A stretch of DNA of 64,000 nucleotides, taken from positions 47,166,178 to 47,230,177 of the forward strand of contig NC_080425.1 of NCBI RefSeq assembly GCF_029873635.1. The letters are read 5' to 3'. Positions 48,291 to 61,179 of the stretch are shown one piece after another (the first letter of the stretch is position 1; each line of letters starts with the position of its first letter). The notes beneath the pieces are model-generated. The model was not told where the DNA came from. It searched no databases and saw only the letters and a program-made list of their open reading frames with translations. The stretch comes from Malania oleifera (lineage: Eukaryota > Streptophyta > Magnoliopsida > Santalales > Ximeniaceae). The position numbers and the translations under genes are program-made.

Positions 48291-51107
48291 AATGAGTGTG
48301 TCTGATGCTTATGAAGCATTCTATGGAGAAATCCATCAGGCAGAGTGTTCCTGAGATAGGGAATGCTCAAGGTTTTGATTTTTGGAAATAATTACTAAGT
48401 TTGAGAAGGTTGATAAAGGGACATATATGAGACTACTAAGTTCTAGTAGGCATGACGGCTTTAGTAGAGTGCATGAGCACATTATGAAACTCACCCATTG
48501 TTATAACAAATTGGATGAGATGAAAATGTACTTCAGAGAGAGTTTAATGGTTTGGAAAGTTCTAGAATACTTACCTTCTCAATTTGATGCACTAAAAACA
48601 TCTTTTAATGCTCAAAAAAAGGAATGAAGTTTTAATGAGATGATTGCGGTTATGATTCAGGAGGAAGAGATGTTGAGAATGGTTAAGACGGATTCAGTCA
48701 AGGTTATCACTCATGCTCTATCTTCTTCTGGAGGGAAGAAGAAATTTGGCAGGAATGATAGGAACAACTATCGATCTAGCAAGGAAAAAAAATGGATTAT
48801 GGGAAACCTTTGCAATCAATTGAATTTAAGCATAATAGCCTCCAATGAAGATATACTTCTAAGAATTGGAATGAAAAGAAAGGTACCCCTCTAGCTTTAG
48901 TCTATTTTGAATTGAATATTGTTGATATGCCTTTGAATTCTTGGTGGCTGATGCTAGTGCTACTATTTGTGTTGCGAATTTCTTGTAGGAGTTCAAAACC
49001 AAGTGGACACCAAATAAGGGAGAACTAAAGGTGAACATGGGGAATAGATTAAAAGTCAAAGTGGAACAGACAGGAACCATTAAACTTTGGTTGACTACTA
49101 GTCATATTTTAGAATTGAGAAACGTTGCTTGTGTACTACCCTCCATAAGGAAATTGATTTCTATTTCACATTTGGACAAATGTGGTTACTTTTATTTTAG
49201 TAATGGAATATTGTTGGTTATGGTTCTCTGTATGATGGTGAGAAGTAAGGTGTACTCCCAAGAGGGGGGTGAATTGTGTTTTTAAAATTTCTTTATAACT
49301 TTATTTTACAAATTTATTTATTAAATATTAACCCAACAATTTGTTATTTAGTAATCACACAATCAAAATAATATTGATCAACAATCCTTTGAAGTTTAGT
49401 CAACAATCAATCCAAGTTCGATTTTTTATGAATGAATGATGTTAAAGATCAGCTTGATTAAAATCTCAGAGTTTCAATATCCAAAATCAGATTTTTCTTA
49501 AACAATGGATAGTTATAATTCAAAGATTTGATTTTATAAAACCTTAAACTTTTCTTTGATTAATATAACAAAAATCAACTTTAACTTGTGATATTCAAAA
49601 TCAGTATTCAATATTACTTCCGAATTTGTTAAACTAACCAACAATCAATAAAATAGCGTGCTAATTTCAAACATGAACCACACTTAGTATTTCAACAGCT
49701 TCCAATATGCAACAAGTATTTAATAATCATACATACAGGTTATATACTTGTTGTAAATTAAAGAGAGTAGGGAGGAAGAGCTGTAGACCAGATTTTTTAC
49801 AAGATTCAGCCAACAACCTACGTCCTTGCCCCAAGCAACCGCTATGAGGATTTTCCTTTCCAACTTTTTACCAGGCAAGTTACAACCTCTCTCCTTTATT
49901 ACGATGTCCCGTACCCGCTGAACACGCACGGTGTGGCTACGAACTGGTAAAAATGGGGTGAATTTTGAAAAAAATATTTTTGTGGAAAAACATGGTGTGA
50001 TAGAGTCGTCACTAATTTTTTGGAGTATGGTTAGAACATTTGATTACTACTCAATTAAGGGTAGAATCAGTCTGCACTACCAGAGTCAGACTCAGGAGTT
50101 TGGTTTCGCGAGGGGAAGGTATCAGCATCTCCTACGCGCCTCTTCTTACGAGTGGTATCTAAGTAATTGAAAATTATTCCAAAATAAATTTAATTAGCCT
50201 TCGAAATTACTCCATTTCAAAAATTATAAAAAAATTTTCAAAATAAAATACCGTATATGTATTCCCTCAGAACCAGGGCATATCGTACTCCGAAGAGTTC
50301 ATGCCTCCCTTTGAAATCATCGGGATTAGAAAATCGATAAAATAAGGTACAAAATACGCTCTCAAGATTTTTGAAATTTATAGGATTTGTCTAAGTACGA
50401 AAATGATATTCCGAGAGGTTTTCAGACTCCTTTGGGACGACACAAATCTTGGGACCTCAAAAATATTTTTTATGGTTTTCCTAAGAGTTTTTTGTCATTC
50501 CTTTTTTTTTTTTTTCAAGTGCAAAGACATTTTGGGAAATTTTTTTTTTTTTGGTGATTTTCCAAAAAATTTTCCTGAAATAATTAAATAACAAAAAGAG
50601 AATTAAGGCAAAATCTGTGAACTTGAAAAAAGATGAAAAATAAAATGGAAGGTTAAACCGATTTCATACAGGTTCAGAGGACCCAAATTGGCTTAGGAAT
50701 GAACTGATCAAAGCGGGGTCAACTAGTTTTAGCCCAGTCAAGGCCATCAAGCCAACATGCGGTGATTTTCGTGAGACTGCGAGAGAGTGAGTGTATCAGG
50801 ATGACAAGGTACCAGTAATAGTCTTCATGTTCCAAAACATTTTTTTCTAATTTTTTATCTTCTCTAATAATTTTTTTTTTTTTTTATAATTTTTCCATAT
50901 CTCCCTAATTTTAAATAACAAAAAGATAATTAAAGAAAAAGAGTGAAAGTTAAGTTGAAAATATTTTTTTTTGGAATTTTCTCCTTTTTATGATTTTTTT
51001 TTTCTATAGTTTTTACAAAATTTCAAATAGCTAACATATTGCATGTATATAATGTTACCTCAAATACTAAATCACTAAATATATTACATAAAATGTTATG
51101 TATTACT

Positions 51108-51144
<37 letters not shown>

Positions 51145-51952
51145 CATAAAAATGCATAATGTCCCTTAAAATACTAAATCACAAAATATATATTTTTGCT
51201 TAAAATACTAAATTGCTAAATATGTAATATTGCTTAAAATCCTCACGTATTAAATAATATTACAAACTCAGTTAATATTTACAATATACATGGATATTAA
51301 TTATTATCAAAATCCTACAAGATGAATACAAACTAATTAATATGGACACCAAAAATATGAACATGGGTAATTATTAGAATACATATAACAATATGAAAAA
51401 TCCTACAACCATAGTATTAGTCATTTAATATATGTGACAATAATATAATAACGATTATGGAATATTAACCACATTAATAATAAAAAAATTACAATAGTGG
51501 TACAGCCAGAACAGTAATAACACATTAAAAAAAAAAAAAAAACATACAGTAAGCATGAACAAGAAATAAAACTAAAACAAGAAAAAAAAATCTCTTAATA
51601 TATATAAACAAATGCATGCATGTGGGTGCATCTTCCATGAGTTGCTTCGTTCGTGTGCATGCTGTGTATGAGTGTGAGTGTGTATGTTCCGTTGTATGTA
51701 TTTTACTGTGTGTGTTCGCGTGTGTTTTGTGCGTAAGTGTATGCGAGCCCAGGGATCTCACTAGTGAGAGGGTTGCTGCCGGAGCTACGACGACGAAGAC
51801 AGAGATGGAGATGAGATGTGCACAATGGCGACGAACGGCGGGGTGGCGACGGAGATGAGCCGTGTGAGAGATAACGACGGTGAGGCCGAGGAGTGATAGT
51901 GACGGCTGCGAGAGGGGGCCAGGAGACAGAGGGACCTGTGTGCGCTGCTCAC

Positions 51953-52000
51953 CCCCCTCCTCCTCCTCCTCCTCTTCCTCCTCCTCCTCCTCCTCCTCCT
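51953..52000. repeat. (TCC)n low-complexity tract
   Basis: About 15 CCT/TCC units with one interruption. Open frames across this area are poly-Ser or poly-Gly/Arg artefacts. Confidence 0.9.
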
Positions 52001-52190
52001 TTTATAAGCCTTTCTGCTTTGTTTTTCTGTGCCTCTTGCATGTATCCCCGAGAAAAATGAGATGCACCCATTACTTGTGGTGTACAAACTTTTTTTTTGA
52101 AAACAACATACATAACACACATCTGCCCTATGGACTTTATTATTATTTTTTGCATTTTTCTTTTTGCTTTTGCTTCTTTTTGTTTTTGTT

Positions 52191-52223
<33 letters not shown>

Positions 52224-52369
52224 GTATACTAATAATAATGATAGCCCCTTTTTTGTATTTTTCTTCCTTTTTTTTTTTTTATATTTTTATCGTCAAACCT
52301 CATCCTCCCGAAAAGAGACTCGGTTGAAAATTAAAACTTAATTTTCCGAAAATAGAAGGACCTGGACTC

Positions 52370-52660
52370 ATTTTCCTAAAAGCCCGGAACTCGGTGAAAA
52401 TGTAACAAGACTTGGTAAAGACGCCGGGACTCATTGAAAATACACTGGGACTTAGTAAAAGCACTGGGACTCGGTAAAAACACCGAGACTCGTTTAACAC
52501 ATACCGAGACTCATTCAACACATACCGGGACTCAGTAAAAACACTAGGACTCAACTTAAGACTCCGGGACTCATCGAACACATACCGAGACTCAACTTAA
52601 GATATCGGGACTCATTGAAAACATACCAGGACTCGATTTAGGACACTGGGACTCAATTGA
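52370..52660. repeat. GGGACTC minisatellite
   Basis: A degenerate tandem array of about 20-27-bp units built on CCGGGACTCRGTAAAAACA, with variants ending in ACACATACC or CAACTTAAGA. At least twelve GGACTC/GAGACTC cores are visible. Confidence 0.85.
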
Positions 52661-53968
52661 GTTTCTCAAAAAGGGTCCTCCAATTTCCGAGGCTCAAAGT
52701 CAGCTTTTATTATGATGGGTCTTCTTGGGGAGGCCTGGTTAATATTGGGGTGTTGACATCCTTATCAGGTGGAGATCCCTCTCTAACAAGAATACCCCTT
52801 CTTGCTAGGCAACGATCCAATCAAGCCGGAATCATCAAGAAAATAAGAAACAAGAACAACTTTGGTTTGTACAAGAGAAACTCTCAGTTAGAGCAGATTT
52901 GTACAAGTGAAATACAAGATGCTTCAATAATAAACAATATAAATAAATGAAGCTCAGATGAATATCACTAGGGTTCTGATTTGATTTGAAAATCTTAGTA
53001 GAAACGATCAAAAACCATGAGTTGTATCAGCACAAGCACAACAAGAACTTCAAAAAATATTTCCGGGGGGAATTTTGAATTCTTAAGAAGTATATGCTTG
53101 ATTATTGTGATTGTTATATTTGATTTGTGAAAATAACATGTATTTATAAAGTAATAAAGCATATATTTGTATTTCCCAAGTTGCTTGCAGTGTTTCCCAA
53201 GTTTTCTCCAAGTTTGGAGTCCAAGAAATCAATTTTGGAAATTTTCCCTCGCTATTTAAAAATTTAAAATACGAAGGTCAGATGACTGTGACTTAAGGGT
53301 TAGTTGCCTGATCCTTTATAGTTCAGCGTATTTTGAAACATAGTGCTGAGTTAGTCACCTGAGCCTAAATGGTCAGTTGCCTATCTTGGTTCTGTTTGCT
53401 TAACTTTGTCAACTTAAAAAGGTCAGTCGCTTGATCAAACTATGTTAGTCGCCTGAACTTACAACTTTTATGAATTTTCAAAAACTTTGATTTCAATACT
53501 TTAACCTTTGATCTTGGAAAACTTAAATAAGACTTTTAAAAAGTATTTTTCATGGTTTTAAAAAATAGGTCTCTAAGTCAAATATAAGTCCAAAGAGCTT
53601 CAAACAATTATCTTGAAATCATGAACTACTTACATGAGACTTCTTATAAACTATAGCTTTCTAAGCACAGTCTTCATGCATTTTGCTTCCATTCTGTGTG
53701 GTTATCTTGACTTCTTTCTTCAATAGACTTTAGCGTCATAAGATCTTTTATCTTTAAGTCCAAGCTTTTAATAAACTCATCAAGCACTTAAAATCTTGAT
53801 TCTTTATAAAAACATTTGAGCCTTGAAACTTCACTTAACCAAATATGTTAAGTACCCTTGATTTTTTATCATCAAAATAAGATTCTAAGCCTTGTTAGGC
53901 CAATAGATGGATTATATAAATTTGAATTGGATTTAGTTTTTCTTAATTCTGTATCTTCATATATGGTG

Positions 53969-56900
53969 TGTTGACTTTTTTAGTCCTATCTCATTTTTGA
54001 TAATGACAAATATAAGGTATTTAATGTTTGCTAATTTTCTGTGCAGGTTCATATTAGTAAGATCAGTTGATGACATATGAAGACTTGAAGAATACAAAGA
54101 CCTAGAATAGATATTCATTGTAATCTATATTATGTTTAATTTGGGTCTATAATTATAATTCTAAAGGTCTGTAATAATCTGCATATCATGTATGATAGGA
54201 ACTTATAAGTTCAAGACCATAGAGTGACCTTAGGGATCACCCTTCGGTCGACCGACGCTAGGTTTTTAGGCGTACTCTCAAAGACTCTAGAATGACCTTA
54301 GGTCCTTGCACTTACACGTAAAATAGTCCCCAAGATCACATATAATATTAGGGAATCAATTGGCTTAAAACGGGACTTAATATGTTAAATGAACAGAATT
54401 TGGGCGACCAAACTTTCATGTTAAAAAACATGTCGGGCGACCGAACTGTTGAAAGGTCAAAGTGTTGACCAGACTTCAGGCGACTGAACCGAAAAGGGCA
54501 CCACCGTCCTCGGTCTACCAAACGTCCATTTTCACTTTTTCCACCAACTCAGCAGCTTGAACCCTCATGTTCAAAACTGCCTCGGGCTACCAAACGTTCA
54601 AGTTTGGTAAACCGAACTTGATATTGGGCGACCGAACCATGGTCTTTTGGAAAATCACATAGGTTCAGCAAACCGAATCCACACACGAGCACCCAAACTT
54701 CAAAAAGACCTTTTTGCTCGTGTGTCTGTTCGGGCGACCGAACCACAGGTCAAGCGCCCGAAACTCTCGGGTTGTCCTAATTTTTACCGTGGTTATTTTA
54801 AGTTAAACAGGGTTAATTTTCTTAAATGGTTTTAAAAAAAATTTAATAATACCCTACAATCCCCAACAGTTATAATTTTATCCTTCTCTATATATAGGAG
54901 TTCATTTGCTTGGATTAGAAAGCAATTAGCACATTGATTAGGGAAAAAATCCTCAGAAATTTCCTAAACCTTATTTTCTCATACAAGGCCTATACACTCA
55001 AACACCACCATTCCTTTGAGAAATCTAGTTTTGTGAGTGAGTTATTTATTGAGTCCTATTGCTAGAAACCCTCATCTATTCATTACATTGTTGATTTTTG
55101 GATTGAGGGTTGAGCTTTGTTTTCCCTCCAGATTTAATCTAATAAATCTTTTGAGTGGGTAAACTTAGAGCTTGTGGGTCTTTGCACTCATATTGTAAGA
55201 CACCTTAGCTCGTATTTTTGTGTTTGCAAAAATATTTTTACAAGCTCATATTTGAATATCTCCTTGTGCTTTGATATTGAGAAAATTATTTTTAAGATAT
55301 TCTAAATTTCTATTGGTACAAATCTTTGAAACCTTAAATTGTGATTGAGATTTTATCTTTACATAGTTTCAAAGATTAACTTGTTGATACACTCTTGTGC
55401 TTGAATTGAGATAATCATTATTCTGAGGGTTATTACACACATATTTTCAATGAGCTTATAGTTCTCATCATCTTGGTGTGCATTGATTATACTGTGCTAA
55501 ATTGTGGTACATATATGCTTGTTATGAAGCATATTTCCGTGTACGCAAAAATTACATTTGTTGTATTCCAGGCGTGGGCTTGAAGAGGGAGACTAGCCCT
55601 ATTGAATAGTCCTGAATTGGCTTAGATTCAGTTAGGAAAGTTAGGTGCATAATCCTGGTAAGGTGTAGTTGTAGGTTGAGGGCAACCCTGTTAATTGACC
55701 TAGTTGTAATCGGTGTCACTCCACCCATTAAGTGAGCTGTAGTGGAATCCTTGTACTTGTGAGCCAAGGCGAGACGTAGGCAGTATTAGCCAAACCCCGA
55801 TAACATATCTAGTGTTGATTTTATTTTTCGAAATTTACTTTCTGTACCTGTATGTTTATGTTTATTGTGTAAATATATGATTGGGATTGTGAATACATAA
55901 AAAGACCCTAGGTTTGTGAAATACTGCCTACTGGATTAGTTACACCCCTGTTAGAAAAGGTGTATTCCCAAGAGGGGGGGGGGGTGAATTGGAAATTTTA
56001 AACTTTTCTCCTAGGTTAAGTCAGAAGTCAATATGATTTGGTAACCTAGGGTCTTTTTACACAATTCCAAATGTGCTGATATATAAAATACGTGGAATTT
56101 AAATCAAGCACATCATTCATACTGTAACATATATGTGCGGTACATATAAAGTGCTAAAATGCAAATAGATACATGATATGTTATCGGGGTTCGGCCAACT
56201 GTGCCTACGTCCCCGCCTCTAGCTCGCAAGTCAGAGGATTCCACTAATAGCTCACTTAAGGGTGGAGCGACATCGATTACAACCAGGTCAATTAGAACAT
56301 GACTGACCTCAACCTTAACCAGGTCAATTAGCGGGGTTGACCTCAACCTACACGCCTTAACAGGATGACACACCTAGCTTTCCTAACCGGGTCTAAATTA
56401 ATCCGGGACTATTCCAGGGCTAGTCTCCCTCTTCAGGTCCGTGCCTGGAAATACAATAGATGTGTATTACAATCAAATGGTACAGTGATTGTGCTTTCGT
56501 GTAAAGCAGATATGTACCCAGATGCGCGCAATAACATACACCACAATGTGATTCAATATGTAAGCTCAATGTGGTCTAATTGGTTCAACTCTCAAAAGTA
56601 TTTTCTATCAGTGTAATGCATACGTGAGAGTGTCAAACAAGCAATCTTTGTATCACAAGATGTTCAATCTAATAGTTCACACAAAGATACTAGCAAGACA
56701 ATATATATATATATATATATATCAATGAGCGAGTTTTCTTAATCATATGATGCTCCAATAATATATATGTTCAGTTTGCAAAAGCTATTCAATCTTTGTA
56801 TTCAGCAAAGGATATGTGAGTTGATGAATATTTCAACAAAGATTTTATCGCACAAACAAATATCTCTTCAAATGTTTTTCAAGATAAAGGTACAATAGAT

Positions 56901-58236
56901 ATTTGAAAGTATTTTGAAAATATTTTGCAACCAAAAACAAATACAATCTTCTCAAGATATTGCAATGAAGGTGCAAACTTAGAAGATCTATCCAAGTCTT
57001 CTTAGGATAGAGTTATCAACGAAGTCCCCTAAGAATCCTTGGGTTTTGCTCTTAAATAAAATCATGTCAAGCAAATAGAACAAGGAGAGCAAACCTTTCC
57101 AGCCACACACTCAATCCACTTACAAATGATGTAGGCACTAATAAACGATAAGCATGAGTGAATGAGGCTAAAAAATGAGTAGTATAGGCTTTTGATTTTT
57201 CAGAGAATTCTCCCCTAATCAAAGTGGTTAATCCACTACTAATTTTCTCAAATGATCTCATATATATAGGCATAGGATAAAATATGACCATTGGGGACCT
57301 ATTGGGTATTATTAGGGAAGTTTAATAATGTTTAAAGCATTTTAACCCTGTTTAAAAATATTTAACCCACAGTAAAAATTAGGGCAACCCGAGAGGTTTG
57401 GTCGACCAGATCAGTTTCGGTCGACCAGGACTCATATGGTTCGGTCAACCAAGAGACTTTTGAATTGAGGGCTCAGTTAACCAGGAGAGGGCGATTTCTT
57501 AATTTTTCTAGGTTCGGTTGACCAGGCCATTTTGAATTGGCTGGTTCGGTCGACCAGACCGCTGGGATTTCTCCTAAGGACCCTCGGTCGACTAGGTAGT
57601 TGGAGTTCATTTTTGTCTCGATCGACCAGATGGTCAAATATTTGACCCCAGGGGGTTTCGGTCGACCGGGGCTTTTTAAACTACCTGATTCGGTCGACTA
57701 GGGCCTTGGTCAATTGTTGATCCAGGCCTGGTTCAGTCGACTAGAGCCGAATGAACTGCCTGGTTCAGTAGACCGAAAGTGCACCAAGTGTGCATTTCGG
57801 TCCCATTTCAAAACATACAAATCCTATTCAAGTGCCTAACAAACATATGTGAAAATGTGTGTGTCCTAGGGTCACTTGGGGTCCAATTTTGAAGACACCG
57901 AAATAGTCTGGTGTCGGTCGACCAAAACCCTAAGGTCATTTCTAACTCATGGTTTGTTTGAGCTTACGTATTATTATACATGTGATGTGTGTGAGCTTAT
58001 TACAAACTAGAGCCCTAGTTACTATTACAGGCCAATTAAATGAGATCTACTACAATACTGAATAGAAATTGGTCTTCAGGCTTTACTTACTTTGTGCACA
58101 TCTTGATCTTAACACTCTTAGTTCCTGCACAAAACCTCAAACACTTATTAGATACAATGAGTATTTGTCATAATCAAAATCGGGTGTGACCAATGAGGTC
58201 AACAACCCCCCTCTTGGGATTGCACCAAAGTCAACA
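53969..58236 (+). repeat. 5' LTR of the copia element (contains an inverted solo LTR)
   Basis: LTR sequence covers 53969-55948 and 58210-58236. The start TGTTGACTTTTTTAG and end TTGGGATTGCACCAAAGTCA then ACA fit LTR ends, and the end is followed directly by the tRNA primer site. Upstream of the TATA box is a cluster of GGCGACCGAAC-type words (54244-54768). Confidence 0.85.
55949..58204 (-). mobile_element. Inverted solo LTR inside the copia 5' LTR, 5-bp TSD
   Basis: ACCCC at 55944-55948 and 58205-58209 brackets 2256 bp that begin TGTTAGAAAAGGTGTATTCC and end AATGAGGTCAACA. The minus strand is homologous to the LTR it interrupts: it starts TGTTGACCTC, has a TATA-like CCTATATATA near 57261-57270, a TCGACCGAAC-type word cluster at 57393-57780 and ends CTCTTGGGAATACACC. 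It is a solo LTR of a related element in opposite orientation. Confidence 0.9.
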
Positions 58237-58238
58237 AT

Positions 58239-58250
58239 TGGTATCAGAGC
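58239..58250 (+). promoter_or_regulatory. tRNA-iMet primer-binding site of the copia element
   Basis: TGGTATCAGAGC, complementary to the 3' end of plant initiator tRNA-Met, lies two bases after the LTR terminus CA. Confidence 0.93.
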
Positions 58251-58289
58251 CTCATGACATTGACTTTAACGTTTTTACTAAAGATCGAG

Positions 58290-59354
58290 ATGGCTCACAT
58301 TGGTGTATCCCCATTCGGAGAGGGACAATCACTTATTAGTCCTCCATTACTTTGTAGTGTTAACTACAACCATTGGAAGATTTTAATGAGCATTTTTATA
58401 AAATCTTTGGATTGGAGGGTCTGGCAGGTAATTGATAAGGGAATTTGTATGCCCATTAATGAAAATGATACTAATATGCATGCAAATTCACATGTCATGG
58501 ATTTACTGTACTGTGCTTTAGATATTGATATTTTTCATGAGATTAGGGCATGTAGTAGTGCACAGGAGATCTGGGTCGAGCTTGAAAAGAAGTATGGAGA
58601 GACCTAGGAAAAGGAGACCACCACTTCGGAAACGTCGTGTTTAGATGATCAGGGAGTGGGAAATGATAGGGAAATTGCATTAACAAATAAAGAGGTATAT
58701 GTTCCTATCTCAGCCTCTATAGATGATTCTGTTGCTGAATGCTATGATATGTCAAATGCTGAATCATCTGTTGAATTTCATGATATTTCCGTTAATGATG
58801 CATGTGATGATTTTAGTGGACAATATTGCAATATATTGTATGTTGAATCATCCGTCAAACTTTGTGATAATATTGTAAACGATTCATGTGATACTTATTG
58901 TGAAAAATCTTATAATGAATCATATGTTGAAGTGTTTGATGAAAGCATGACCTTGAACAAAGAACTAGAATGTACTTTATTTAAAATGCATAAACTTCTA
59001 GTTAGGAAGTCTAAGCAGAAAACAGTCTTCAAAAATGAGAATAAAAGGATAGAAAAACAATTAAACGAATTAAAATACTATCATGCTATTCTTGAGAAGA
59101 AAAAGATAGAGAAAGTTTCAAAAATTATCTGCTTAGAGAAAAAAATAGATGATTATTCTAGAACTACATTTAAAGTTATGAATGAAAAGAATAATCATAA
59201 TAAATCCTTAAAAATTAAGAAGAAAAATCTTTTCAAAAAGGATTTAGGATTATCACATGATTCCCACATTCATGCCTCGACGAGCAATCATAAGATTTGT
59301 AAGCATAATCTTTCAAGCATACATAAAACTTGCTTATCTTGTAAAATAATGTAG
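58290..59354 (+). pseudogene. Copia gag polyprotein, interrupted by one stop
   Basis: The likely start is the ATG at 58290 (MAHIGVSPFGEGQSLISPP); an in-frame upstream ATG is at 58254. The copia gag N-terminal block follows (NYNHWKILMSIFIKSLDWRV and WQVIDKG), then MDLLYCALDIDIFHEIRACS and AQEIWVELEKKYGET. A TAG at 58605-58607 breaks the frame, which then stays open to 59354. The second half is acidic, then lysine-rich and probably coiled-coil (NENKRIEKQLNELKYYHAIL). It ends in a damaged zinc knuckle (TCLSCK, then H, with the last cysteine replaced by Y). The single stop suggests fairly recent decay. Confidence 0.85.
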
Positions 59355-59763
59355 CACATTCAGTTCATTTATCCATCCAAAAGTGTCACAAAGAAATGGC
59401 GTGGGTAGTTATGAAAGCAAACTCTGTAAGATTTAAGGATGGTCGGATTCCAATAGAAATTATATAAATATTTTAATCTTCCCTTAGCTCTTTGGTTTAG
59501 GGGTTGTGATGCCTGTAGGCTTAGGGAGTGGTTCGGGGTTAAAATACATGAACATAGTGTAAAGACCCGAAAATTTTAAAGGATTAAAATAATTTGAAAA
59601 ATAAATAAATAAAATAACAAATAAATAAATAAAAGGAATGGGGTGGGAAAAAGAAGAAAAAAAATAAAATTAAAGAAATTAAATTAAATTAAGATAAATT
59701 AAATAATTAGTTATTAAATTAAATATTTTTACATTGGATTTAAAAAAAGCTAATTGAAATAAG

Positions 59764-59767
<4 letters not shown>

Positions 59768-59811
<44 letters not shown>
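59768..59811. repeat. (TA)n microsatellite
   Basis: About 22 uninterrupted TA units inside the gypsy-like LTR. Confidence 0.95.
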
Positions 59812-59815
<4 letters not shown>

Positions 59816-61179
59816 AACTAAAAGAAAAAAGAAGAAGAAGCAAGAAGAAGAAGTCAGAGAGCATTCATGCCCCCCCCTGCTCATTCCTGCGTAGCCAACA
59901 TTCGCTCCGTCTCCGTCTCCGTCTCTCTCCTTCTCTCAATTTCTCAACGAGTTTGTGGCGGATCAGGAAACGGAAGGTGCCGTTGGATTCTTGGTTCCGC
60001 CGCTGACATTTCTGCTGGAGCAAATTTTTCCTTGGAACGACTTAGACACTGCTCCTGGGGAAAGGTAACTTTCCCCCATTTTCTCAATTTCACTTTAAAT
60101 ATGCGGTTAAATCGACGATCGGGTACCACCACGAGGTCCTAGTCATCATTGTCGTCATTTTGGTATAGGTAATTTTTCAATTGAGGTTTTCTAGGCCCCA
60201 CTCCAAAGCGAGAGTGAGATTTGGGAAATTTGGCAATTTGGGTATATTTGTGGGTATTACTATTTATTTAGGAATTATGGCCCTAGGAAATATTTAAATA
60301 ATATTTTATTCAGGAATAATTTATTGGAATTAGGAATTTAATTTTAGGATCTGGGTGAGCGTCGCAGGCATCTTTTCAGGGTCCCTGTTGGTATAGTTCA
60401 AGAAATCAGGTAAAGGGAAATTATATATTAAATCAGATTTTATGAAATTAAAGGTAATAATGTATGTTATATTATATGTACGTTTTGGTGTGAATTATTA
60501 AAATGTCAACCATGTAAAACTACGATTTCTGAGCCTAGGACCACTTATTTAGTTATGTATTTGTGGAAATAAACTGAACAAAGTGGAAAGAATTTTCTGG
60601 ATAATTATGTAAGAAATGGAAATTGTAATTTCAGTAATTAAATGTTAAATGTGGGTTGGCCTATTTTACAGGAATATGTATGAATTTTATTATTAAATTG
60701 TGTGGCATGAGACTCTGTGCAAATATATGCTAAATGTATAAGATGCAGGTTAAGTAAGTAAAGCAATGAGAATAAAATATGATATGGACAATGTTGCCTG
60801 TGTATGTTAAATGCAACCATGTAAAGGTACAATAGCTGAAAGCCAGGTTAGCAGATTCTAGTGCATTTCTATGTGGACTAACTGTAGTAGATTCTAGCGT
60901 ATTTCTATGTGGACTAACAAATGACGGCTAAAGAGCGGCTATAGTACAAAGGAATGAAATGAAAATGTTATGAAATGAAATGACAAGGAATAATAATGCA
61001 ATGAAATGAAATGTGAAGTGTGAATGATACAAATGGGAAAGAGTCACTTAAAGTAAAACACAAGGAAATGTTAAGTTATGAATATGAAAAAATGTGAATG
61101 ATTGAATAACGATGGAAAAAATGATGTATTATGATATTATAAGTATCTATGTATGTAAAACATGTTACGATTGGGAGAG

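Larger units (their letters stand above)
49897..52758 (-). mobile_element. 2.86-kb LTR-like insertion inside copy B
   Basis: TCCTT at 49892-49896 and 52759-52763 brackets it. Joining the flanks (ACAACCTCTCTCCTTATCAG then GTGGAG) restores alignment to copy A. The minus strand begins TGTCAACACCCCAATATT; the far end reads CATCGTAATA, so the terminal CA is lost or changed. It contains the recurrent plant module ATAGAGTCGTCACTAATTTT (about 50002-50021) followed by CGCGAGGGGAAGGTATCAGC near 50108. It also holds a TA run (51113-51139), a TCC-rich tract and a GGGACTC minisatellite. No transposon protein is encoded, so a solo LTR is the best guess. Confidence 0.7.
49239..53905 (-). mobile_element. Solo LTR copy B (copia-type) with 5-bp TSD, itself interrupted
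   Basis: GATGG occurs at 49234-49238 and 53906-53910. The unit starts TGAGAAGTAAGGTGTACTCC and ends TTAGGCCAATA (CA decayed to TA). It is the same family and orientation as copy A, with a TATA-like CTTTATAAATA near 53141-53151 (minus). Excluding the internal 2.9-kb insertion it is about 1.8 kb, close to copy A. Confidence 0.88.
48300..53968 (+). mobile_element. Ty1/copia remnant (gag-protease), split by an LTR insertion
   Basis: Gag-like text lies at 48382-48900: HIMKLTHCYNKLDEMKMYF, LEYLPSQFDALKTSFNAQKK, then a basic segment. The protease-side region follows at 49030-49238: NMGNRLKVKVEQTGTIKLW and LISISHLDKCGYFYFSNG. It stops at TCTGTATGATGG and resumes at 53906-53968, where the joined text reads LYDGLYKFELDLVFLNSVSS, the usual copia continuation. 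Stops and missing cysteines show decay. It is then cut again at 53968 by a second copia element. Confidence 0.8.

Noticed and set aside
51616..52155. Open frames of 68-111 residues across the TCC and TG tracts
   Set aside because: Low-complexity Ser, Gly or Arg runs produced by simple repeats on both strands.
53969..55948. Independent gene with TATA box and 5' leader at 54888
   Set aside because: The TATA box and transcript-like sequence are inside a copia LTR defined by its TG...CA ends and the following primer-binding site.
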